48,651 nt of DNA, taken from Limiplasma sp036652695 (lineage in GTDB: Bacteria > Bacillota > Clostridia > Christensenellales > Aristaeellaceae). The stretch spans positions 1-48,651 of the forward strand of contig JAVVVJ010000012.1 in assembly GCA_036652695.1 (NCBI GenBank), given 5' to 3'. This document shows positions 32,100 to 39,802 of this stretch, one piece after another (the first letter of the stretch is position 1; each line of letters opens with the position of its first letter). The position numbers and the translations under genes are program-made. A model generated the notes under the pieces. It was not told the origin of the DNA, did not search any database, and saw only the letters and a list, made by a program, of their open reading frames with translations.

Positions 32100-34278
32100 C
32101 AGATGATACGAAACGCGGCACACCGGAGCATGGCGGCGCAAATCGAAACGGAAGCGGCGGAGAGCGGCGCTATGGCAAGCCCATGGGTGCGGGCACGGGT
32201 GCAAGAGCGGGTTCGAGCGGGGGCGCACGTAGCTATGGCAGACCAGCGGGTGCTGGCGCTGGCGCGGGCGCGGGCGGGGAACGCAAATTCAGCCGCCCTG
32301 CGGNNNNNNNNNNNNNNNNNNNNNNNNNNNNNNNNNNNNNNNNNNNNNNNNNNNNNNNNNNNNNNNNNNNNNNNNNNNNNNNNNNNNNNNNNNNNNNNNN
32401 NNNGGTGCTGGCGCTGGCGCGGGCGCGGGCGGGGAACGCAAATTCAGCCGCCCTGCGGAAGGCGAGCGCAAGTTCAGCCGCCCTGCGGGTGGCGCGGGTG
32501 CAAGCAGTGCTGGCGCGCGCAGCTATGGCAGACCAGCGGGTGCTGGTGCTGGCGCAAGCGCGGGTGGCGAGCGCAAATTCAGCCGCCCAGCGGGTGGCGA
32601 GCATCAGTTCAGCCGCCCTGCGGGTGGCGCGGGTGCAAGCAGCGCTGGCGCGCGCAGCTATGGCAGACCAGCGGGTGCAGGTGCAGGTGCAGGTGCTGGC
32701 GCAAGCGCGGGCGGCGAGCGCAAATTCAGCCGCCCAGCGGGCGGCGAGCATCAATTCAGCCGCCCAGCGGGTGGCGCGGGTGCAAGCGGCGGGGCGCGCA
32801 GCTATGCGAAGCCCTCTTTTGCCGGGCAGGGCGGCGACCGCCGTCCCGCGATGCGTGCGCCGGGCAGGTCATTTGCCCCTCGCCCCACGGATCGCCGCTT
32901 TGCGCGTCCCGTTTCGCGGGAGCCACAGGAAACAACGGGTCTCACGGTATCCGCGCGCCGGGTGGCGCTGGACGTGCTCACGGATGTGCATCAAAACGGC
33001 GCGTTTGCTGAGCTGAGCCTCAATGATCGCCTTCGCGCCGCACAGCTCAAGCCGGAGGATAAGCGGCTTGTGACGCGCATCGTGTACGGTACGCTGGAAA
33101 ACGAGCTTCGCATTGATTATGCGCTGGACAAATATATGGAAAAGCCGACCAACGAGCCCTCTCAGCGCGATATTCTGCGCATGAGCGCTTGCCAAATTCT
33201 GTTTTTTGACCGCGTGCCGGATAGCGCAGCGGTTAACGAGGCCGTGAACCTCATCAAGACCATGGGCATGGAGGGTGCGTCTGGCTTCATTAACGCGGTA
33301 CTGCGCAGCCTTGTGCGCGGCAAGGAAGAATTTGAGTGGCCAAAGCGCGAGGATGACCTTCGTTATTACCTGCACATCATGGGCAGCATGCCCCTTTGGA
33401 TTGTGGATAAGCTCATTGCCGCCTATGGTGAGGAGGAAGCCGAGCACCTGATTTTGCAGCGTGAAACGGAGCATCCCATTGCGGTGCGCCCCAATATGAT
33501 GCGTTTGACGGACGATGCTTTTGAGGCGCTGCTGCAAACCAAAGAGCTGCGCTATGCGCGCGGCGTTGCTCCTCACGCGTTCTTTCTGTACGGCGCGGAC
33601 GAGCTTACCTTTGATAAGGATTATCAGGCGGGGATGTTCTCCATTCAAGGCCAGAGCAGCATGCTTGCGGCAGATGCCGTGCAGGCGAAGCCCGGCATGA
33701 AGGTGCTGGACGCCTGTGCCGCGCCGGGCGGAAAATCCGCCTACCTATGCGAAAGCATGCAGACCACGGGTCGCGTATACGCATGGGAGCTGCATGAAAA
33801 GCGCGCGCAGCTGCTGGAGGGCGTAAAGCGCCGTTTGCAGCTGGATAACCTGCGCATTTCCGTGCGCGATGCCACCGACCCCCGCCCCGATATGGATGGC
33901 ACGCTGGATGCGGTGCTGCTGGACGCGCCTTGCAGCGGCCTTGGCGTAATGGCGCAAAAGCCGGATATCAAACTCCGCTTGAAGGAGGAGGATATTGCCG
34001 CGATCACCGCAACGCAGAAAAAGCTGCTGAACACCTTGTGCCGCTACGTGCGCGCAGGAGGAACGCTGGTGTACAGCACCTGCTCGATACTGCCGGAGGA
34101 AAACGGGATGCAGATTGAAAGCTTCCTTGCGGAGCACCCGGAGTATCAGATTGAGACGCTGCCGTTAAGCTATCCGGAGGCTTTGCGCAGGCGGCAAACG
34201 CAGCTTGGTCTGCAACTTCTTCCTCATCGCGACGGGGTGGAGGGCTTCTTCATCGCACGCATGAGGAGGGTTCGCTGA
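32096..34278 (+). CDS. rsmB: 16S rRNA m5C967 methyltransferase RsmB with long repetitive N-terminal extension (contains gap)
   Basis: The core from about 32930 is RsmB: a NusB-like N-domain (SARRVALDVLTDVHQNGAF), SAM-binding VLDACAAPGGKSAYL, and two catalytic cysteines in LDAPCSGLGV and VYSTCSILPEENGM. Upstream the same frame stays open through a Gly/Ala/Arg repeat region back to an ATG at 32096 that overlaps the fmt stop. That region repeats ARSYGRPAGAGAG and GGERKFSRPAGG-type units and is interrupted by 100 N. If the two identical 55-bp gap edges are overlapped, the frame is continuous: 676 codons including the stop, with 200 residues before the Met at 32851. No good ribosome binding site precedes 32851, which supports the upstream start. 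Confidence 0.85.
32249..32303 (+). repeat. 55-bp repeat, left edge of the gap
   Basis: Identical over 55 bases to 32404-32458 on the other side of the gap. It encodes the Gly-Ala run followed by GGERKFSRPA. Partly diverged copies of the same unit recur to about 32780. Confidence 0.9.
32304..32403. other. Assembly gap of 100 N in the RsmB extension
   Basis: Contigs on both sides end in the same 55-bp repeat, so the real sequence may contain no gap, or any number of extra repeat units. Confidence 0.95.
32404..32458 (+). repeat. 55-bp repeat, right edge of the gap
   Basis: Exact copy of 32249-32303, in the same codon phase relative to the RsmB frame on each side. Confidence 0.9.
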
Positions 34279-35321
34279 TGCCGGAAAAACAGGTTTTGCT
34301 GGATAGGACCGCGCCGGAGCTTGTACAATACCTGAAAGAGCAGGGTCATCCTGCCTTCCGTGCCAAACAGCTTTTTGGCTGGCTGCACAAAGGGGTGCCC
34401 TTTGCGGAGATGAGCAATCTGCCAAAGGCGCTTCGCGAGCGGCTTATGGAGGACTGTGTGGATTTGCCGTTGGCACTTCGTCAGGCGTTTCCCTCCGGGA
34501 AGGATGATACGGTCAAGTTCCTCTTTACCTGCCAAGATGGCAACCTGATCGAAGGCGTGCTGATGCACTACCATTACGGGTATTCGCTGTGCATCTCCAC
34601 GCAGGTGGGGTGCAAAATGGGATGTGCCTTTTGCGCAAGCACGCTCGATGGCTGTGTGCGCAGCCTGAGCGCGGGGGAGATGCTTGCGCAGGTGCTGCTG
34701 GCCAACCGTTTTCTAGGCGAGCGCGGGCATGTGAGCCATATTGTGCTCATGGGCAGCGGGGAGCCGCTGGATAATTACGATCAAACGGTGCGCTTTTTGC
34801 GCCTTGTGAACGATCCGGATGGCCTGAACGTGAGCCTGCGAAGCCTGTCAGTGAGCACCTGCGGGCTTGTGCCGCAGATGCGCATGCTTGCAAAAGAGGG
34901 GCTTCCCATTACGCTCAGCATTTCGCTGCACGCGCCAAACGATGAAATCCGCAAGCAGATCATGCCCATCGCGAAAAGCTACGCCATTGAGGAGCTGATG
35001 GAGGCCGTGCGCGAGTACGTGCGTGATACGGGAAGGCGCGTGGTATTTGAGTATGCGTTGATCGATGGCCTCAACAGCCGCCCGGAGCACGCGCGGGAGC
35101 TGGCAAAGCTGGTTGCTGGCCTACAGTGCCATGTAAACCTCATCCCGCTCAACCATGTGGTGGAGAGCAGCCTTACGCCCGCAAGCCCGCAGGCGGTGCA
35201 GGCGTTTCTCACGGCGCTGGAGGAACGTCACGTATCCGCGACTGTGCGGCGCGAGATGGGATCGGATATTGGCGGCGCGTGCGGGCAGCTGCGCAGAAGC
35301 CACTTGCAATCTGCACAATAA
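34278..35321 (+). CDS. rlmN: Dual-specificity RNA m2A methyltransferase RlmN
   Basis: A 347-residue radical-SAM enzyme that methylates C2 of A2503 in 23S rRNA, and A37 in some tRNAs. The iron-sulfur motif is GCKMGCAFCAS (CxxxCxxC). Also visible are MGSGEPLDNYD, LSISLHAPNDEIRKQIMPI and the C-terminal GSDIGGACGQLR, which holds the second catalytic cysteine. Its ATG overlaps the rsmB TGA (TGATG). Confidence 0.97.
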   Translation: MPEKQVLLDRTAPELVQYLKEQGHPAFRAKQLFGWLHKGVPFAEMSNLPKALRERLMEDCVDLPLALRQAFPSGKDDTVKFLFTCQDGNLIEGVLMHYHYGYSLCISTQVGCKMGCAFCASTLDGCVRSLSAGEMLAQVLLANRFLGERGHVSHIVLMGSGEPLDNYDQTVRFLRLVNDPDGLNVSLRSLSVSTCGLVPQMRMLAKEGLPITLSISLHAPNDEIRKQIMPIAKSYAIEELMEAVREYVRDTGRRVVFEYALIDGLNSRPEHARELAKLVAGLQCHVNLIPLNHVVESSLTPASPQAVQAFLTALEERHVSATVRREMGSDIGGACGQLRRSHLQSAQ

Positions 35322-35375
35322 ATTGGTACGATATTGAGGGCGATATATCCGCGCACGGCAAAAGGAGAGGATACG

Positions 35376-36086
35376 ATGCAGGTTTGCCATAAAACGCATC
35401 AGGGTCTTGTGCGCTCAAGCAATCAGGACAGCCTGTTGTTGGACGAACGCATCTATGGCGTAGCGGATGGCATGGGTGGTCACAAGGGCGGGGAAACAGC
35501 CAGCCGCGTGGCTGTGCAGGTCATCAAAAACGCCCTGCACAGCAAAGCGCCCGAGGAGCAGGCGCTGCGCGTGGGCATTGAAGCCGCCAACCGCCGCGTC
35601 TTTGATATGGCGCGGCACGATAATGCCTTGAGCGGCATGGGCACCACGGTGACCATGCTGTGGGAGGCTGGCGCACATGTGCTGGTGGGTCACGTGGGGG
35701 ATAGCCGCGCGTATCGGCTGCGCGATGGCAGGCTTGAGCAGATGACGCAGGATCACAGCATTGTGGCAGAGCTTTTGCGCAACAACGTCATCACGGCTGA
35801 AATGGCAAAAAACCATCCATATAAAAATGTCATCACGCGTGCGGTGGGCATCGACCCCACGGTGATGGCGGATGTTCTAACCACGGACAAGCAAAAGGAT
35901 GATCTGTGGCTTGTATGCTCCGATGGCTTATACAATATGGTGAGCGATACGGAAATGCAAACGGCGCTTGGCGCCGCCTCGGACAGTGAGGCGGCTGAAA
36001 CGCTGCTCAAGCTGGCGCTGGATCACGGCGGCACAGATAACGTGAGCTTCGTGATCGGCCGCGTCACGGAGGTAAGCGCCGAATGA
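35376..36086 (+). CDS. prpC: PP2C-type Ser/Thr protein phosphatase PrpC
   Basis: A 236-residue metal-dependent phosphatase that reverses the action of the PASTA kinase encoded next. The metal-binding motifs are visible: RSSNQDS, GVADGMGGHKGGE, GMGTTVTMLW, HVGDSRAYRL, LVCSDGLYNMV and GGTDNVSFV. ATG 35376 follows AAAGGAGAGG by five bases; the longer frame from 35334 has no site. The stop overlaps the kinase start, the usual prpC-prkC coupling. Confidence 0.95.
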   Translation: MQVCHKTHQGLVRSSNQDSLLLDERIYGVADGMGGHKGGETASRVAVQVIKNALHSKAPEEQALRVGIEAANRRVFDMARHDNALSGMGTTVTMLWEAGAHVLVGHVGDSRAYRLRDGRLEQMTQDHSIVAELLRNNVITAEMAKNHPYKNVITRAVGIDPTVMADVLTTDKQKDDLWLVCSDGLYNMVSDTEMQTALGAASDSEAAETLLKLALDHGGTDNVSFVIGRVTEVSAE

Positions 36087-38017
36087 TGAAGGGCATGATT
36101 TTTGCCGAACGCTATAAATTGGAAGATTTTATTGGGCAGGGCGGCATGTCGCTGGTGTACCGGGCGCTCGATATCCGCACGGGGCACAGCGTTGCCGTCA
36201 AAATCCTGAAGAGCGAATATAATAGCGATAAGGAATTTCTGGAGCGCTTTCAACGCGAGGCGCAGGCCGCGAGCCTCATGAGCCACCACAACATCGTTAA
36301 CCTGCTGGATGTGGGAGTGGAGGGCGACTATCGCTATTTGGTGCTGGAGTACGTAAGCGGTAACACGCTGAAGGATATCATTCGTCAGCGTGGACGGCTG
36401 AACAGCAATACGACGGTGCAAATTACCATCCGCGTGCTGAGCGCGTTGCAGCACGCGCACGATAACGGCATCATTCACCGCGATATCAAGCCGCAAAACG
36501 TGCTTGTGCATTCGGACGGGCATGTGAAGGTGGCAGATTTTGGTATCGCGCGCATGACAAACGCCTTTACCATCAGCAAAGGGGATACGGTGGTTGGCTC
36601 GGTGCATTATTCTTCGCCCGAGCAGGCCATGGGTAGCGTTGTGGAGGCGAGCAGCGACCTTTATTCCACCGGGGTTGTGATGTATGAAATGCTGACAGGC
36701 CGCGTGCCCTTTGTGGGCGATACGCCGGTATCCGTTGCCATGCAGCATATCAACGACGCGCCGCCGCCGATTACCAGCTTCGCGCCCGAAACGCCGTCCG
36801 CCATGGTGGCGGTTGTGATGAAGGCGCTGGAAAAATCGCCGAAGAAGCGCTTTCAGAGCGCGAGGGAAATGGCAGATGTACTGACCAGAGCCAGGGATGG
36901 CAAGATTGATCCCTGCCTTTTGCCCTACATGCCTCAGCAGCCGGGCACGGCCTACACGCAAACCGGCAAGTCCGCGCCCGAGCCGCGCGCCCGCATGGCG
37001 GCCAAGCCCATGCACAGCTCGAATATGCAGCGCCGTCAAGGCGGCACACCCTCTGGCCGCAGGCCGCCCATTCGCAAGCGCGATCACAAAAGGCTGGTGC
37101 AGACGGCGCTTTCGATGGTGCTGGTGGCGGGCGTGCTATCGCTGCTGGCGATTGGCGTGGTAAACGTCTACACGCGCATATCCAACAGCGCTATTGCGCC
37201 GGATGTGGTGGGGCTTACGGCGGAGGAAGGGGAGTCGCTGGCTCGCCGGGCGGGTCTGGTTTGGCAGCAGACCGATATCAACCATGAATCACTTTCCGCA
37301 GGAACGGTGATTTCCCAAATTCCAGAGGCGGATACGCAGATGGAAAAGGGGGATTGCCTGCTGGTGACGATCAGCCTTGGCCCATCCAATTCCAGCATGC
37401 CAAGCGTTACGGGCAGGAGCTATGAGGAGGCAACGACAAAGCTGCGCGACCGCGGCTTTGGCGTTGTGGCGATCAAGACGACCTCATCGGAGATGGCGGG
37501 CACGGTGCTTGCGCAAAACCCGCAAGCTGGGCAGCCCTATGCTGTGGGGCAGGATGTTGAGCTGACCATTTCCGGCGGCAGCACCATGGTGCCGGAGGTT
37601 GTGGGCACAACGCTGGAGGAAGCCTCCACGATTTTGCATGAAAGCAGCTTGACCGCCGCAGAGCCTGTATACGTAGAGGTGTCGGATGGCACGCAGGCGG
37701 GCATGGTGCTGGCGCAAAACCCAACGGCGGGAACGCTTGCGGTGCTGGACGCGCCCGTTACGCTCACCGTGGCCTCGGCGGGCAAGAATTACCGCGCGGA
37801 GGTGAGCATCACCCCGGGCAAGAGCGGCAAGGATCGCCGACTGCGCGTGACGTTGGAAGAAAACGGAACGGAGGTCGTGAAGTACGAGGGGATCATCGCC
37901 GCCGGAATGGATCGCGCGATTTTGGTTCCCATCTCCTCCGACACTGCGGGGGAACTCAAGTGCCGTGTTTATCTGGACGACGCGCTTGCGATGGAACAGC
38001 AGGTAAAGCTGGAATAG
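36083..38017 (+). CDS. prkC: PASTA-domain Ser/Thr protein kinase PrkC
   Basis: A 644-residue Hanks-type kinase that senses muropeptides or lipid II and, in Bacillus, triggers spore germination. The kinase domain (about 1-270) has GQGGMSLVYRA, VAVKILK, catalytic HRDIKPQNVL, ADFGIARM and SPEQAMG. A basic juxtamembrane stretch leads to one helix at about 335-360 (ALSMVLVAGVLSLLAIGVV). Three PASTA repeats follow outside (APDVVGLTAEEGESL, MPSVTGRSYEEATTKL, VPEVVGTTLEEASTIL), then an extra C-terminal beta domain of about 75 residues. Confidence 0.96.
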   Translation: MMKGMIFAERYKLEDFIGQGGMSLVYRALDIRTGHSVAVKILKSEYNSDKEFLERFQREAQAASLMSHHNIVNLLDVGVEGDYRYLVLEYVSGNTLKDIIRQRGRLNSNTTVQITIRVLSALQHAHDNGIIHRDIKPQNVLVHSDGHVKVADFGIARMTNAFTISKGDTVVGSVHYSSPEQAMGSVVEASSDLYSTGVVMYEMLTGRVPFVGDTPVSVAMQHINDAPPPITSFAPETPSAMVAVVMKALEKSPKKRFQSAREMADVLTRARDGKIDPCLLPYMPQQPGTAYTQTGKSAPEPRARMAAKPMHSSNMQRRQGGTPSGRRPPIRKRDHKRLVQTALSMVLVAGVLSLLAIGVVNVYTRISNSAIAPDVVGLTAEEGESLARRAGLVWQQTDINHESLSAGTVISQIPEADTQMEKGDCLLVTISLGPSNSSMPSVTGRSYEEATTKLRDRGFGVVAIKTTSSEMAGTVLAQNPQAGQPYAVGQDVELTISGGSTMVPEVVGTTLEEASTILHESSLTAAEPVYVEVSDGTQAGMVLAQNPTAGTLAVLDAPVTLTVASAGKNYRAEVSITPGKSGKDRRLRVTLEENGTEVVKYEGIIAAGMDRAILVPISSDTAGELKCRVYLDDALAMEQQVKLE

Positions 38018-38018
38018 A

Positions 38019-38930
38019 ATGGGGATGAACCAAGCTTTGACAGAAACAGGCGCCATGGAAGGCGTGATTGTAAAAGGTGTGGGCGGGCTCTATTACGCCC
38101 GTGATAAGGATGGCGCGGTATCCGTGCTGCGGGCGAAGGGAAAATTTCGCAAGCAGCACATCACGCCCATGGTAGGCGATCAAGTTTTGTATACGGCCGG
38201 TGCGAACGATGAGCACGGCTGGGTAGACGAAATTTTGCCCCGGTCGAGCGTGCTGGTGCGTCCGCCGGTGGCGAACATCCGCACCGTGATGATCGTGCTT
38301 GCGCCCGAGCCCGCGCCGGATTACCTGCTGATTGATACGCTGCTGGCAATGGCCAGCGAGCAGGGCATTTCACCCGTGCTCGTTGTAAACAAATGTGATT
38401 TGGACGAAAGCCTGTTTGTGCGGATGCAAAGCGAATATTCGCTGCTTGGCGCGCCCGTGCTTGCGGTGAGCGCGCGCACAGGGCAGGGAGTAGAGGAGCT
38501 GCGGGCGCTGCTCAAGCGCGGCATCTGCTGCTTCGCGGGGCAATCCGGCGTGGGCAAAAGCACGCTGCTTGGCGCTGCGACCGGGCTTTCGCTACAAACG
38601 GGCGAGATTAGCAAGCGGATTGGCCGCGGCAAGAATACCACACGCCATGCGGAGCTGATGTTTAGCGGGGATTACTGCGTGCTGGACACGCCCGGCTTTA
38701 GCCTGCTGGATCTGTGGGACGGGCTGGAGCCCATCCGGCTGAAGGAGTACTACCCGGAGTTCGCACCCTATGAAGGCGAGTGCAAATTTGCGCCTTGCTA
38801 CCATCTAAGCGAGCCGGGCTGCGCGGTGTTGCGCGCCGCGCAGGAGGGCAAGCTAAACGAGCGGCGCTTGGAACGCTACCATACGTTGCTTAAAAGAACG
38901 CAGGAAACTTGGAGGAATCGCTATGACTAA
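38019..38930 (+). CDS. rsgA: Ribosome small subunit-dependent GTPase A
   Basis: A circularly permuted GTPase acting late in 30S assembly. An N-terminal OB fold (EGVIVKGVGGLYYARD) precedes the G domain with its permuted order: VVNKCDL (G4), VSARTG (G5), GQSGVGKSTLL (G1) and LDTPGF (G3). The C-terminal zinc motif is CKFAPCYHLSEPGCAV. The start is uncertain: ATG 38019 immediately follows the kinase stop without a strong site, and an ATG at 38025 and one at 38064 near the OB fold are alternatives. The stop overlaps the rpe start by eight bases. Confidence 0.94.
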   Translation: MGMNQALTETGAMEGVIVKGVGGLYYARDKDGAVSVLRAKGKFRKQHITPMVGDQVLYTAGANDEHGWVDEILPRSSVLVRPPVANIRTVMIVLAPEPAPDYLLIDTLLAMASEQGISPVLVVNKCDLDESLFVRMQSEYSLLGAPVLAVSARTGQGVEELRALLKRGICCFAGQSGVGKSTLLGAATGLSLQTGEISKRIGRGKNTTRHAELMFSGDYCVLDTPGFSLLDLWDGLEPIRLKEYYPEFAPYEGECKFAPCYHLSEPGCAVLRAAQEGKLNERRLERYHTLLKRTQETWRNRYD

Positions 38931-39555
38931 GCTATCGCCATCTATTTTGGCCGCCGACCCGCTCCGCTTATACGAGGCCGCCGCTATGGCGCGCGCCACC
39001 GGCTGTGATGAACTGCACTTTGATGTGATGGACGGGCATTTTGTGCCCAACCTGAGCTTTGGCCCGCAGCTGCTCAGCGCCATGAAACGCGAGATTCCGT
39101 TTGTGTATGACGTTCACCTCATGCTGAGCGATCCTCTGCCGTTTGTGGAGCGGTTTCATGCTGCGGGCGCGGAAATCCTGACTGTACACGCGGAGGCGAA
39201 TGGCTTTGCGGATTGTCTGCGGCGCATTCGGGAGTTGGGCATGCAGGTCGGCGCGTCCGTAAAGCCCGGCACGGGCGTGGAGGTGCTTAGGCCGTACCTT
39301 TCACAGCTGGACAGGGTGCTGCTGATGACCGTGGAACCCGGCTTTGGCGGGCAAAAGCTGATGCAAAGCGTGCTGCCTAAGGCACGGGAGCTGCGGGCGC
39401 TCGGCTTTCGGGGGGAGATTGAGGCTGATGGCGGCATCAATTTGGAAAACGCATCCGCGCTTGTCCGGGCTGGGGTGAATGTGCTCGTGATGGGCACGGC
39501 ATACTTTCAAGCCCAAAAGCCCGCAGAGGTTGCGACACTGGTGCATGCGCTGTGA
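38923..39555 (+). CDS. rpe: Ribulose-phosphate 3-epimerase
   Basis: A 210-residue TIM-barrel enzyme interconverting ribulose-5-phosphate and xylulose-5-phosphate. Signatures are LSPSILAADPLRL, ELHFDVMDGHFVPNLSFGP with the metal ligands, YDVHLMLSDP, LMTVEPGFGGQKL and EADGGIN. GGAGG lies seven bases before the ATG, inside the end of rsgA. Last gene of the long run. In Bacillus the next gene is thiN and then spoVM; here other genes intervene. Confidence 0.96.
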   Translation: MTKLSPSILAADPLRLYEAAAMARATGCDELHFDVMDGHFVPNLSFGPQLLSAMKREIPFVYDVHLMLSDPLPFVERFHAAGAEILTVHAEANGFADCLRRIRELGMQVGASVKPGTGVEVLRPYLSQLDRVLLMTVEPGFGGQKLMQSVLPKARELRALGFRGEIEADGGINLENASALVRAGVNVLVMGTAYFQAQKPAEVATLVHAL

Positions 39556-39611
39556 AACGTTCGGCCATGATATGACCGCCGACATCATTGTGCCATCGGC
39601 AAAGCAAAAAA

Positions 39612-39645
39612 GGGCAGGTCTGAAAGCGCTTTTCATGACATGCCC
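39612..39645. other. Strong hairpin between rpe and the helicase gene
   Basis: GGGCA-GTC-TGAAA pairs with TTTCA-GAC-TGCCC around a short loop, with single-base bulges. On the minus strand it is followed by six T, so it would work as a terminator for antisense transcription. On the plus strand no T run follows, so there it would be a leader or spacer RNA structure. Confidence 0.5.
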
Positions 39646-39671
39646 GTGACTTTGAAGGGATGGTCAGCCTC

Positions 39672-39752
39672 ATGCAGCCAAAACAGCCCAAGCCGCTCTT
39701 TATCCCCCCAAAGCGCAAAAAGCGCATGGAACGTGCGCCCATTGTGCATTAA
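39672..39752 (+). CDS. Possible 26-residue basic peptide before the helicase gene
   Basis: MQPKQPKPLFIPPKRKKRM begins a Pro/Lys/Arg-rich peptide that stops at 39750-39752. GAAGGG lies twelve bases upstream; an in-frame ATG at 39660 would abut that site. The composition recalls the basic tails of RNA-binding proteins and it sits directly before an RNA helicase gene. It may be a chance frame or a leader peptide; only conservation could decide. Confidence 0.35.
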   Translation: MQPKQPKPLFIPPKRKKRMERAPIVH

Positions 39753-39802
39753 CCATTTGGACGCATTGCCAAATCAACTAATCAAAAGATAGGATTGAAG
39801 AC

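Noticed and set aside
32249..32800. Regular repeats resembling a CRISPR array or minisatellite
   Set aside because: The units are coding, in phase with rsmB, GC-rich and without unique spacers of constant length.
39301..39636. Minus-strand frame across the end of rpe, as a gene served by the antisense terminator
   Set aside because: It begins upstream of the T run, lies opposite a clear rpe gene and has no recognisable protein pattern.
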